From Penelope pileata (taxonomy: Eukaryota > Chordata > Aves > Galliformes > Cracidae): a stretch of DNA of 64,000 bases. Below, in pieces: positions 34,071-47,028 of this stretch. The translations under genes were made by a program, and so were the position numbers. Position 1 is the stretch's first letter. Each line of letters opens with the position of its first letter. Location of the stretch: contig WBMW01000581.1 in assembly GCA_013396635.1 (NCBI GenBank), forward strand, positions 124,001 through 188,000. Reading direction: 5' to 3'. The notes below the pieces were generated by a model. The model saw nothing but the letters and a program-made list of their open reading frames with translations, made no database searches and was not told the origin of the DNA.

Positions 34071-35103
34071 AGCACGACAGCAAATAATCACAGAATTAGG
34101 ACTGATGGAAATCCGGGTGGCTGCTGGAGGTGCAGGATCAGAAGGACTGGCAGCATGTACAACAACGTCAATTCTCACTGTGGGAAAGCACTACTCACTG
34201 CTCCCATGCACTGCCTGGCTTCGCCACCTCTTTCCTAAAGCATCTATCCTGGTCAGTGCCAAGGAGAAGGTGCAGGACTCAGGAATATTGCAATCTGTTA
34301 TGACATCCTTTTTTCTTCATATTTCAGAGAATATAGCATCTCTCCTGTACTCCTGATCCCTTACAGCATTTTTATAACGTGACCACATGGACAGATGTGC
34401 ATATTCACCAAACTAGCAAGAGCATAAGAAACTGTTCGGTGTCTTCATTGCTTGCATTGCTGTTCTGCAGCTGATTCTCCCTGGAAAGAAAGTAATCAGA
34501 AACAAAATATGAGTCCACTTGGCTTTCTTCCTTTCCTGGACAGCTACATTTTTCTGGAGTTAGTGTTTCTCAGATCCCCAAAACCATCCTGGAGGTTGTA
34601 ACTGGCGAAATATGTGGCTTGGACAAGCTGCTGATAGAGCAAGTTCTAACAGCACTCCTTGCGATAGGGCACAGGCGAGGGACCTCTGTTATCTGTGGAC
34701 TGCTAGCATTGGTTCCTGGCACTCATATATAGGAACTCCTAAATACTGCAAGCCAAAACACACAGCTGATCTTTAAGGCAGAACTATGGATCCCAGCTTA
34801 TCAGCCCTGTGATGTGAAATGTGCTGTTTCTCTGTGGACTTTTGCTTAGAGAAGAGAAATCCTATTAATCCCTTCAGAATCAAAAAAGCAATAGAGATCT
34901 TCATATGATTTCCTCAAGTGAGACCTGAAGATAGATGTTAGGAAGATACATTTGTTTCGCTCACCAGGATGATGGAAAATTAATGGCAGTTTGTGCTTTG
35001 CTAGTGCATGTGTGTCTTTGCTTTAAAGCCTTATAATTTTAATCAAAAATAAGTTAGGGGAATGAATATGTTCTGGCAGACTGGTTGTGACCCCTGCACA
35101 TAG
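34071..35103. other. noncoding interval, nothing recognised
   Basis: AT-rich unique sequence with no long frames from 34.4 to 35.05 kb. A fragment at 34085-34098 (ATAATCACAGAATT) resembles a CR1 terminus but is too short to call. Confidence 0.55.
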
Positions 35104-35252
35104 CCATGCTGGTATGACGATGTGCATATCAGATCATATCAGATGGATATTGAAAACAAGGGTGAGCTGGAGCACTGTGCTGGCTGGAAGGCACAGACCA
35201 CAGCTCCTGGAGCACCTCAAAGCAGCCACATGCCTTCGTGCAGCCTCTCCAG
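35104..35252 (+). other. candidate exon, unidentified (plus strand)
   Basis: The acceptor GTGACCCCTGCACATAG ends at 35103, and the donor CTCCAG|GTAATGC follows 149 nt later. The first frame is open across the whole interval (it starts PCWYDDVHIRSYQMDIENK and ends SSHMPSCSLS), and its nearest stops are the TAG of the acceptor and the TAA of the donor. A second donor, AACAAGG|GTGAGC, lies inside at 35161. The pyrimidine tract is only moderate. I recognise no family. A frame bounded exactly by splice sites is what an internal coding exon looks like, but it also arises by chance, because TAG and GTAA are parts of splice motifs. Confidence 0.2.
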
Positions 35253-38200
35253 GTAATGCTGGCCAGAAAGAGCAGCAAGGTGGGCAGGGAGGGACCTCTG
35301 CCTGTGGTCTTCGGGACAAACCTCCTGGTCAGCAGCCAGGAACTTGTTGTTCTGACAGGTTTATTATTCTGCTGGTTCTGCGGGGAAAGATGGTATGAAA
35401 GCAGGAGTTGCCCAGGGACATTGTGTTCTGCTGGAACAAAATAGAACTCTCTGAGCAGGCTCCTAGTTGTGCAACCCTGCACACCGCAGTGTACTGCGTG
35501 CTCATCCAAGCATTAACAAAGGAGGAAGAACAATTCCAATAACCTTAAATTTGCCACTGCTGGCATGAGAAGTGCAATGACAGCAGATGAAATTCTGCTC
35601 CTGCCTGAGGACGAGACATCCAGAAAAATGCCCCCCTCTCCCAGTGGAGCGACTCTGGATTTCCAGTAGAGCAAATCAGTACCAAACTCAGCCCATTGTG
35701 CTCTGTTTTGTTCTTGTTTCTTAGACACAGAAGAAAACTGCATTAAGTTCTGTCCAAGCAGCAGCCCCCAGCTGTGCTATTGTGCAGGGCTGCACCGCTC
35801 TCGGGACGCGTGGTTGGCGCTTTGAGGTTTCTCCAGGCAGACATCAAAAATTACAAGCGACTTTTAGAAACGCAAGCTTGCTAATGATGGTACCGAAGCT
35901 GCAGCAGTTCTTGTCAAGATGATTATTAAATGAAAAGGTGTTTTTCATTAAGATGGAAATTCTGGCCCTATTGAAATCAGTGGTGAGGATTTGGTTGGGT
36001 TGATTGGAGCCTGGGTTCCTCATCCCTATTTTAACAGCTTCACTGCTCATTCTCCAGGAGAAAAAAAGCAAACTTCAGGGGAAAATTAAATCTGCCTTTC
36101 CAAGTGATTCTTGTCCCCTCTAGCTAGCAGAAAATCTGAATGTAGATCCCATTTGTGGGTTATGCTCTTGCCTAAGGAAATAAATGGGGAAAAGAAGAAC
36201 AGGGCAGAAATCTCTCTCTATTGCTTAATAAACAGTTACACTACAAGAGCCAGCAAAGCCAGTTGTCTTAATTGAATGAATAATGTTTTTCCACTGTTCC
36301 TGATCTTCTGTAAATTAATTACTAATTGTTTTGAGTAGCACCCATCTGTGGCAAGCATGATCAGGAGACTGAGTCAATTATGAGATCACTCTGAATTTAC
36401 ACCAAATGCAACAAGGGTGAGGGAACAGCTGCCACAGGGTTTTCTGATGTGGAGTGAAAGGGCTTGGAAGCTGCTTTATGTCCCCAGGTGAGCAGATGTA
36501 CAGTGTGAAACCTTCTCCTGTGAATCACATTGTGCTTACCAATTGTTTCACTGATTGGCTTTGCAGAATAAATCAAGCTTGCTTTGGCTCTTTTGTCCAC
36601 AGTAACCTTGCTAAAAACTACATCGGCACTTTGTAGGGGCTTTTAGGTTCCCCATTTTCAGATCCCATTTTTTTTTTCTGCCTTTTCCAGAACTCTCCTC
36701 AAGGTCATTCTTTCATTTTAAGGTCTCCTTCTATCTCACACAAAGAGATGACTGTAAATGCAGCACCTCAAAAGGAACTGGCTCTGAACTGCTCATCACC
36801 TAGGGAAAATGAACTGAAAGGCTCTTGTGAACGAACTGTGGAGAGAAATTGGCAACTGTAGAGCTGATAAAACTGCGCAGGTACTATGAGGATACTGGGT
36901 TTTGTAAAATATAATATTTTCAGAAATTCCAGAAATGACCTGCTGCAAAAATGTGACCCTTTTTTTTAACATACTATACAGTTTAGGTCAACAGTGTGCT
37001 CTGTAATCCTTTCATCCTGAGAAAAGACCCCAGAGATTGAGTCAAGAGGCTTGGTTGGGAATAATACAATTCCTCTGATCCTGTGGAAGTGTACTAGCGT
37101 TCTATTTTTCTTGCAAACATGCACAGTGCCCCACATCAGACAGGTCTGTTTAAGATCCCTGATTGCAGCAGGCAGCCGAGGACCAGACCCCCAGCTGGAA
37201 AACACCACTTGAGGCCCCTTGACTTTAATGGGTGGCTGCGGAGCCGTGCTGCTCCGACATCCAGCCCCCGCATCTTGGGATGCAACTAATTACAGCAAGT
37301 AATTAGATTTCCTCATCCCCTCCAGATCTCTTCTGCAATCTATTTTTACTACTCTTGCAACAGTAGGCTGTCTGCACACTCAGAAGCTAGCCAGAAGCCC
37401 CTTCCCTATAGTGTTCCTATCAAGAAAAAGTCATTCCTGTTTTCAATCTCACCATCTGACTAAAAAAAGAAAAAAAGAAAACGAATAAAAATAAATCCCC
37501 ATGATTTTATTTGTAAATTCTTTAGAGAGGGAGAAAATAGATTTTTCAACACTTTCTTCACAGAGAGCCTTTGATGTTGCTCTTTTCTTTAGAAAAGTCG
37601 ACTTTGCAATAAGTGGAAAACCTGAAAGAAAGCATGCTGATAATGAGATGTTACAAAGGAATAACAGTCCGGTAACTGTTTGCTTAGCCCATCTCTGGGG
37701 GGAAAAGCAACGGCTTCCAAAAACAAGTGCCTGCCTGCCCCATGCCAGGTGTGCTGCGGTAATGACAGCCCAGCTGGCAGCACTCAGCCTCACAACTGAT
37801 CTGCAGCACAGCGCTGCAAACTGCACAGTGCAAATCAGCGGGAACGCGCTCTTCCCACCTCTCACGATATGCCCGTGTTTTTGACACACGTTGTACGCTC
37901 CTCATTTTGATATTGTGATTGTATAAAGCAACAGCCAGGAAGCCAAACTCTGGGAAAATATTTTTGAAGTGCTCCAGCAACTGTTTTCCAAACTACGGTT
38001 TTTAACGGGCTTTAGTAGCAGCTTAGAGGAGAGAAAAGGCGATGTTTGCTGTGGTAGATGGCACGAAGAAGCCCTCTTAAGGGCTTAACCTCCAGGTGGA
38101 CACATCCATCCTATGAGCATGCAAGGTGCCCAGAAGAGCAAAGTAGCAACAGTCTTCCCTAAAGCACTGAGTGCTGAGAAGCATCCCTAACTGGTAATGC

Positions 38201-41200
38201 TTGATCTCATAGGGAGGGACCGTCCCAAGCTGTGAAAACACTAGCGGCAGCCAGCAGAGTTGGCTGCTTTCCCATCTATGAAAGAACTTGCACTGCAAAA
38301 TCCAAATGGCAGCGTGGAGGGCTCATGGCCACCGAGCACAAAGCTCCTACCGATGCGTAGGATGAGCAGAAAGATGAATTTATCAGCCGTGGATAAAGGA
38401 CTCAACTGGGTTTTGTGTTGTGATGCCTGCATCTTGCTGTTTTATTGATGAGTGTCAGTGCCAGAGCCCAGGAGCTGATGTAATGGGATGGCAGCAAGTT
38501 ATGGGAAGGAAGGTCTTGGGAGAAAAAGGAAATGAAACCGCCTGGCTCTTGTCTAAATAACTCTTTGATGATGAGATAGGTGACAAAAGAACCAAGGGGG
38601 TAAGGCCACAAAGCTGCCGCTTTTCTGAGATCAGATAAGCGCCTCATTGTCATTTCAAAACCATGAAGCCTTGGACAAATGCAATGACTAAGAAAGAGAG
38701 AAAGATGACCTGACAGCTGCTAAAGCAGTAATATGAACAGCTCAGATAGAGATGGAGAAAAACAGTGAGAGCAAGTATAGCTAGGGAAGTGCACACAAAC
38801 AACAGGGAATCATGCCACTGGCGTGATTGGGAATAATGCCACCAAGACAGTGAATAGCAAAAGAATGAGGTTCATCTGTTTTGGGGGACTCCCAAGTCAG
38901 ATTCACTTTCCTGCTTTAGGAGATTGCAGTGCTCCTTTGGCAAAAGACCCCTGTCTTTTGCCCTTTCTCACCAGCAGCTCCAGAGAAGAACTGAGAATAG
39001 AGCAGAAGGGAAAAAAATGGAGCAGAAAGGTGTTTAAATCACCTCAGTGATGAGAAGGACCTTCATAACACTGAGAATCAGCCATGGGGAAGTGAAGCCA
39101 TAAATATTGTCACACTAAACCAACTGTAAAGAGGCTCACTTCATTCCTTGTGATCCGAAGATATTTCTGGGGGTAAGCAGTGCAAGAAGAGGGAATGACA
39201 TTGAGGTGTTCACTGGAGGAGAGGTGAGTGTATGAAAAACACGACACATCAGAGAAGCAGCAATGGGAAGGCCAAGCAATGCAGCTGGTAAAAGCAGTGA
39301 GAAAAAGGTAGGGAAGCTATTGACCTAAGTACAGACAAAGTTGTTTTTCCATCAGCTTGTCTTCTGTTTTTGTTTGACTTTTGTCATGCTAAAGGAAGTG
39401 CAATTTAGTTACATTCTCTGAAAATTAACAAGACTGTGTCAAAGCTCCTAGACTCTGCTCTAATGTCTCTTAAATTTAAGGAAGAAAAAACAAATGACAG
39501 AGACTTTATGTGATAGATCATATCCAGTTGTGTGTGTTAGGTTTCCTTTGATGATCAGTAATTTTTTCATACAAATAACTGCCTGATTTCTCACAGAAAG
39601 CAAGAGGGAAGTGGGTAGGTGCAGGGGAAATTTCAGCCACAAAAAATCCTCAGCCCAGAGAAGCGTTTCAGGCTAAGGCCTGAGCACCCACACCTGTAGA
39701 ATGACCTGAATTGAAGTGTGTGGACTTGGGACTGCCACCTGAAAACCTATTTCTTGTAGCACGGTAAAACTTAGCTGCTACTAAGGAGAACAAGCACTCA
39801 TCAAAGAAATCTGGAAGCCAGAAGAGTCCCGCTTTTAGCTGAGACAGAGCAGAGAGTCTCTGCACCATCTCCAAATAGGTGGCTTAATATGGTGGGGCTG
39901 CTTTCTTCATACCTCTTGGAGAAAGCTCCTCATCCTTTCTCTGCTTAAACCCTTGCAAGCTCTAGGCCCTGTTACTCCACAGAAAGGGGAGGAAATCCAA
40001 AAAGAGTCAAGACCGCACTCATGTCAGGTCGACTGCCAACCCTGAGAAGCCAGGAGTGCATCCAGTGCAATGCAGGGACTAAGAGCTGTTCTCAACGCAC
40101 GTGTACCTCACATGCACAAAACTGGACAAACTCACAGGACAAAAACGAAAAGGAAAAAAGGAAGAAAAACTAATTGAAAATCAAATACTGCCATCATGAT
40201 CAAACTTTCTGTAACTCCACCAACCTAGAAGTCTGTGAGAGAGCAAATTTCCCAGAAAAGTTTCCCAGGAAACAGCACCATCCAAAATACGTCTGAGGGG
40301 GGAGGATGAGTTATCTTATTTGTGAGCTTAAAAAAAAAAAAGAAAAGGAAAAAACAGATTTAACTCTGCCAGTAGGAAACATCGCTTCCTTTAGAAGGTT
40401 TATCTTGCTCTTTATCAATGAGTGTACTGCACTGATGTCTGTAGGAGTAATCCAGACTCAACAATATCGTCCCTTTGAAAGTGCCATCCTGGTGGGCAGG
40501 CTTGATGTGTTTAGCAAGTTTAGGCTGGATTCATTGCACTGATTTCCAACGGGTTCTTCTACATGTCACAGCTGGCATATGAGACTGTATTTCCTGAGAG
40601 ATGGATCAGAATTGATAAGCCAATTAACAAAAACTTGAAAGCAGTCTTCTTGCTGTTCTCGTGCCGCACAAATTTTTGCAGCTGAGGATCACAGTGCTGA
40701 TTTTATCATAAATCATAAGTCCTTGTTGCTTTCAGTAAAGCCTTTGACAGCTTGCTTTGCATAGTGTAGTGGAATATTCGACAGGATGACAAAGCAAACA
40801 TATGTTCAAGGATCTGTTCAAGACGCTAATTGCAACAGGGCACGAGGACAGGTGTGGGAACACGGTACAGCAAGCTACTTTTGGTGACACAGAGACGATT
40901 GGATCCCCCATAGGTCTTGCACTCCATTTACTTTTGGGAAGATACTCTGTAATACTATCAGAGACGGGAATGGGAAGAGAAAGCAGAACTGGCAGCATTT
41001 TAAGACATTTTGCGCTACTGCAAGACAGCGGGGGACCCTGGTTCATGAAGTCGATCAATATTATAGTTTCTTCTCTTTGAATGCTCACAGCCAGAACAGA
41101 AGTTTTGCCATCCTGTTCCTCCATCTGTACACCGGTTCAGAATGAATCGCCTGCACTAGTGGACAGTGAAGAGAGTCAGCGCTTCCACAGAACAGCGCTT

Positions 41201-42173
41201 TTTAAAGAAAACCTTTAAAATAAAACCAAAGCCATCTGTCAGGGTAAAGCATAGATATGCTTTTCACCTCCAGAAAGCTTTGCAGACATTGACTAATTAG
41301 TCCTTGTGACATAAGAGGGCTGATTTTTTCCCAATTTAGAGTGGGAAGTCAGCAGGGGCATCTTGTATCCTGGGGCAGGAATTTAGGCTCCCTGTGAGGC
41401 AGGGGAATTGCAGTCTTTTTGTAGTGGCCAACACCACTTCCAAGTGGGGCTGTGTGAAGTTAGGCACTTCTAACCCTGCTTACACAGTCCTGGCAAATGA
41501 AAGACTTGTTTTTTTTTCACAAGTGCTGCACATCCAGATGCTCCCATTGATTTTATAAATACTAAATGTCCAACTTGAATAGGAGCTGCAGGTGCTCAAT
41601 CCTTTTAATATGATGCCATTAAAAAGAGTGTGAATTAGAGCTCCTCAAGTAAAGTGTCCATTGATTTGTTAGCTGAACTGGAAAATACTTCCCATGCTCT
41701 AAATATTTTTGAGCTGATCTGAAAAATGTTTTATTTTTCATTTATCAGAATGACCTTCTGCTCCCAGGCATTTTTTCATTCTGTGGTGAATAAAATGTTT
41801 CATTGCATTATCTGCATTTCTTTAAATAAGAACTTTAGGCAGCTTCAGTCTTGAAAGCTCATGAGATTTGCTCTATTCTCCTATTTAGAATTGCCAGATT
41901 AAAAATTTCCACTTTTTACGTATAAATTGTTGTTGGTTTTTTTTTTTTGACCTAAAGTATTCATCAAGTTTGAGTACATGAACAGTTTTTGTTGACTCAG
42001 AACTCCACATTCCAGCAAATAAATCACTCTCCTGTCTCTACCTTTAGGTTTGGGAACTGTACTGGTGACACTGGCAGAGTGATGGTTGCTCTCCAGTGAA
42101 AGCCTTGGACCCATGCTCCACTGGGGCAGCCCAGGGACTGCAGCCTCCAGCCCTCTTTGCTGTGGGTTACCAG
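35253..42173. other. noncoding interval, no gene recognised
   Basis: It includes AT-rich unique stretches with homeodomain-type cores (36.23-36.38 kb, 37.28-37.31 kb), low-complexity A runs (40329-40341), and a block at 40.77-41.2 kb with raised CpG. Frames of 127-146 codons at 37.45-37.89 kb occur on both strands of the same DNA. No repeat element was identified. Confidence 0.55.
37286..37306. promoter_or_regulatory. perfect inverted repeat of a homeodomain-type core
   Basis: CTAATTAC (37286-37293), a 5-bp spacer, and GTAATTAG (37299-37306) form a perfect 8-bp inverted repeat. TAATTA is the core bound by many homeodomain proteins, and paired sites suit dimers. Function is inferred from the motif alone. 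Confidence 0.3.
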
Positions 42174-42222
42174 CTCTGCAGCAGAGACTATTTGCTGGGG
42201 GGAAAAGATCATTGAAAACAGA
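42174..42222 (+). other. candidate short exon (plus strand), weak
   Basis: The acceptor CCTCTTTGCTGTGGGTTACCAG is followed by 49 nt ending at AACAGAG|GTGAGAA. Two frames are open, one reading LQQRLFAGGKRSLKTE. A second donor, AAATG|GTAAGGA, lies at 42242. No homology and no phased partner. Confidence 0.15.
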
Positions 42223-45200
42223 GGTGAGAATTCTTGAAAAATGGTAAGGAGGAGAAATGTGATGCAGCGCCCATGAAAAATGCATATGTAGTCCATAACT
42301 TCCTCAAGGCCTCAACACTGACAGTTGCTGAATAAAGTGAGGATGGCTAAAAGAAAACGCCAAAAGGAGGTGTGAAAAGTGGGTGATGTAAGTACCTAGG
42401 AGAAACACATTGAAATAGGGGTGTGTGAGAACAGTGCACCTCCTCTGCTGGGTTATAACACTACAGGATGTTCCTGGTGTGACCTCGGCTCTTGTAAATC
42501 AATATCTGCAGTCCAACGGTGATGTGGATCAAACATATTCTTTAAGGCTTTGCAGTTTCTCTGAAGAGTCCCATACATTGAAGTGGATTCTTTTAGATTC
42601 TTTTGAAAATTACAGCCCAATTTTCACGTGTGTTTGTCCTAAATGAATGTTGTTTGTTGAATCTTTATCATGGTAAAGAATGTGTGTTCAAGGGTTAGTG
42701 TGTTTAGAAGAGTTCTTTGTACCCAACTCTGAAGCCTAATGATTTTGTTTTATTTTTTTGTACAGGCAGTCATTTTCAACCATGAACGCTACACTTCTCA
42801 AGAAATGTGCAAAATAAAGTATGACAGCAGAATAAAATATTTTATAGGCAGTGACTTCCCATAATGATGGAATAATAAATGCAGAAGGGGAAAAGGCTAA
42901 GTGCAAATGCTGAAATGCATTCAGGAGTGCATTTGTATTGCTTTTACAGCTGCTGGAGAGCCACATGCTCATGCAAATTCATTCTGGAATTATTTGAAAT
43001 CCATCAAATCATTAGGAAAGTGGGCGTCCAGCACACCTCTGAGCAGTGAGCTTGTACTCTTCCATGCCACTTTGTTGCCAGCAATTACCATTTATCAATT
43101 AGTACTAGGAAAGGATTAAAACAGCTGATAGAATAGTCTCTTATTTGCAGCAAGAAATCTGTCAAAAGTCTTGTGAGTGAGTCCTTGGGAGCTTTCAGTC
43201 GTGCAGCAGTGTTCTTTGTACTTCAGCTTGGGACAGGAGGATTTGACCTTGATTAGTAGCAAATCACGCTGTGCTTTGCTGGAGGACGTTGCGTTATTCC
43301 TGTTACACTCTGTACCTGCCTATTTTCTCTGTGTGTTAAAGCCCACGTTCAGGAGAAGGAAAAGCATTTACCATCAGTTTGTGCAGTGCTGAGCTTTCTT
43401 GCTGGCTGAGGCCTCTGTAGCCTTTTGGAATATAAATGACACTGCTGCTGCCCAGGAAGGATGGAACTGTTCTTCAATATTAAAGGTCTGTAGTGGTACG
43501 TGACGTGGCTTAGCATCCCTCAAACTGCACGCACAACACAGCTGCTCAAGTGATTAAAATAGGCTGCTTTTATCAAACATTAATCCGTGTAGAATGCAAG
43601 GTGACTAAAATCTGGTGAATATTAAAGGTTTGCAGCCTGTTGAAGGAGTGAGCAGCCCCACATTTTGTGCCTTTTCACATTTAAGTTTTCCACGGTTTGT
43701 GCCCTGCCCAGTGGTGTTATTACCTACAAATCAAGCAGGATGGAAAAGTGGGTAAAGGAGTAGAAGCCTCAATCAAAATGCACAGAGTTTCTTCACAAGG
43801 CTAGGATTATTAATAATAACTGTGCTGCAGTTGTATCAGGAGACCCTAAATGAAATTGGAGTTGAAATACGTGTTATCTACAAATAGGCAGAGGAAAAAA
43901 ATCTGTCTTGGAGAAGCTGTAGCTTAAACTAACAAAGTTTAGAAAGATACAGAACAAAAGGAAAGGAAAGAACATGCCAGGGTAGGAAATGCTTTCCCAG
44001 AGCTGATATAGTTCACCCACAGTTATGTGGGGGATTAAGCGCTCCTGGTCCAGCTCCCTGACCGCCCAGCTCTGTCCTTGCAAAAGAAGGAAAACAAAAT
44101 GAGTAGAAAAGATACGAATCCTTAAATGTGGCCAAAACAAGTAGGAGGCTTTATCACGACACATTAATCTGAGGACAGATACAAGCAATGTCACTGCGTG
44201 GTAGAAAAGAAACACGACATGCAGCAGACAACTGTTATGTCTTTAAAAGGCGATGAGAATTCCTCTGCTGTCTTCTCCAAGGACTTCTTTTAGTGTCTCT
44301 CAGCCAAATCCTGCCGGGCACCTGAACTCAGAGATAGGAAGGACTCACGCTCCCCTGTCACCTCTGCAGAACTCTCCTCAGTCGTTACTGACAGGCTGCT
44401 GGTGTTACACAGGGCAAGGGGCAAACGCCTGCCAGCACCCAGGGGCAGGCAGCCGGCAGCACGCCCTGCTCCAACGCACTGATGGATGTGTTCTCTTGGT
44501 AAGGTTCACATTGGGAAGTCATGGTCTGTAACCTCAGATGATCGCTAATCAACCCTAGGTCAAGCACTAACCACTCGTCTGTGTTATTTAAGGGCAATCC
44601 AGTGCTGTTCCTATAAGGGGAACCTGTGCAGGTTTCTCGGTATTTAAATGGATGTGCAGAATTATCAGAATCGGTGAGACTACTAGGGGTAAATAATGAT
44701 AAAATTGGGAATACTGCTGCAGTTCTTCCATGTTGCAGACCAACAAACTTCCTAGAATCCCTGCTTGAAGTTATAAAAGCAGCTTAGCTTGGGCCACAAT
44801 CTCAGCAAAATGCCCAGCTTGACTTAAACATTGTGGTTAGGACCAACTTCTGCCAGCCATCGGGCAGCTCTAATGAATGACCGTTCGCGCTGCAGCAGGA
44901 GAGAAGTTGTTTCCATTTGCAGCTTGCTAAGCTTCAACATCACATCACTGTTTGCCTGGTTTTTAAACTTGTCAAAATCTAGCTCTTCCCAAGTTTTTCT
45001 CTTTCGAACAATGGGATGAAACTGCTTTTAAATTTATTGTTTGTGAACTCCTGAGGAGGTGCTTCATAGGCATGCTTAAGTACAGAACAGCAAGTAAATG
45101 ACAGTCAGAACAGTTTGTGAGATGTGTTTGGCCAGGAGCACAATAGGTTAATGGCGTGACAACTCTGAGAGCCATTCTTGGCCTCTTCATTCTCCTGCTT

Positions 45201-46931
45201 TTATGTGCTTGGATTTCATAACTGCTGTGATGATTATAAATATTATAACTTCCCCATCATAATTTTTAACAATTTATTTTATTGTAAATCCATGTCCAGA
45301 TGAAATGGAAATGAGTCCATAAAAAGACCTAAGCTGCTTGTTAAAACGGCGTTGTTCGCAGGTTAATTAAAACATGTCTTCTGTGAGAAGTATTTATTGC
45401 TTCATTAAGCTGCCCATCCTGCAAAGGCTGTCTTCTTTTCTGTGTATATTTTGTACAAATGTATATACAGCAGCAGATCTGCAGTTTGAACAGATACGCT
45501 AAAATGTGTCATAATAACCCTCACATCAGAGACCTCATGCGAGTGCCCTTTGCTAGCTGCTTTCTAGGTGTATATGTGAATATAAAATTGGTATGTATAT
45601 AGGTCTGTAAGAGCAAACTGAGGACTGCAAGTTAGGGACTGGAGTATGGAGATCTTGCAGCTGAGAAAAATGAGCCAGAAGTTTCTGATACAGTCCATTT
45701 TTATCAATGCCACTGTTTGTGAATGTAAGTCAGATCTTCAGGACCTATATAGAGATATCTTATAGTCAACGCACGCATGTCTGCAGGCATACATAAATGT
45801 TTGCACTCAAACACAAGAGATAGGTAGCATTGTCAAAATACAGACAAATTTATCTGTGGCTACTACAAAACACAGCAGTACTTTGTTTCTGTGGTATGCT
45901 TTAATGTTTACAAACAAGATTTTGTAGTACCTGTATACAATATTGATATTATTAAGCCCATAAGCACAATGTAATGCAGCCATCTTTGCCAATGAGTGTA
46001 ACAAGAGCATTCTTGGATAACCAGTGCCTCAGGAAGGCTTTGGCCAGAAATTGTGACAAAACTCTGCTTCTTCCAAAATTGTCAGGAGCTCTTTCATCTC
46101 AGGATGTAAGGTTTTCACTGTCAAAAGTGTCGCATGGCTGTGGTGCTCTCTGCATGCTGAGACAGTCAGGCTGAGATTCCTCCAGGCCAGGTTTCAGCAG
46201 GTGATCAGCACCCACAGAGCGATCCTGACACACCTCCGCTCTCAGCAGAGCCAAGAGGGACATGAATCCTTCCTGGACTGTTTTTTTTTTAAGGTTGCAG
46301 CTGAAATAGCCACACAAATTAAAACACTTAATTCTTGGTGTTTTCTGTTCCTGCGCTCCCTCTTCTGGCTTTCTAGAATTATTTAGCAAACATGCCCACA
46401 ACATGAGAACAACTCCAGCATGAGGAGCAACAGTTCAAAGGACAACGGGTGTTTTGGTAGCAGATGCCATAGGAGGGGCTGCTATTAAATAAATTAGGAC
46501 ATGCCCACAGCATCCACACATTTCTGAAACTACATATTTCAAGCAAAGGCTTTTGGAGAACAAAACCTGTCCCACTGCTGTGGTGCAATGCCTGCAGTAC
46601 TGGCTGTGGGTAAGCAGGGGGCTTCACTGGGCTGCGCTCACCGGCTTCCCTACTTCTCTCATATGAAAGCTGCAATAGAATGGTGTGCTTACCTTTGTCC
46701 CCATAAACTGGACACTTTTCCACAAATTTTATTCCAAGTTGAATAACAACAGCATTGTTAAAGAAACATTCTCCCACCCCTTTTAAAACCTAGCTATTGT
46801 AGTCATATACAGCTGGAATTGATTTTAATGATTTTCATTGCTGAACCTGGAAGACCAAAGAGGAAAATCAAAAAACGCGGTGTTCAAAGTTTTGCATTTA
46901 GAATAATGTTCATTCTTTGTACTCTTCCAAG
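42223..46931. other. noncoding interval, no gene recognised
   Basis: AT-rich unique sequence, especially 45.19-45.42 kb. A minus-strand donor, ACAAAG|GTAAGCA, lies at 46691-46692 and terminates a frame containing NNAVVIQLGIKFVEKCPVYG, but I found no good acceptor for it. Confidence 0.55.
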
Positions 46932-47028
46932 CCCCCTTCCAACCACCGCATGCTCATCTTCGCCACCAAAGCCAACCCCCAGGAGAGCACACAGAGAAAC
47001 CGCTCCTGCACCGGCAGTGGAAAGCAAG
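46932..47028 (+). other. candidate exon, proline-rich or basic frame (plus strand)
   Basis: The acceptor TTCATTCTTTGTACTCTTCCAAG ends at 46931 and the donor AAGCAAG|GTAAAC follows 97 nt later. All three plus frames are open. One (containing NHRMLIFATKANPQES) has almost only G or C third bases. Another is proline-rich (PLPTTACSSSPPKPTPRR) and continues upstream without a stop through a basic GRPKRKIKKRG stretch resembling an AT-hook or nuclear-localisation motif. I cannot identify the protein. It lies about 1 kb before the CpG island. Confidence 0.22.

Noticed and set aside
33513..34178. 221-codon minus-strand open frame, the longest one not crossing the gap
   Set aside because: It runs through a CR1 fragment and a GC-rich low-stop block, and no domain is recognisable. 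Only the smaller splice-bounded part is kept as a weak candidate.
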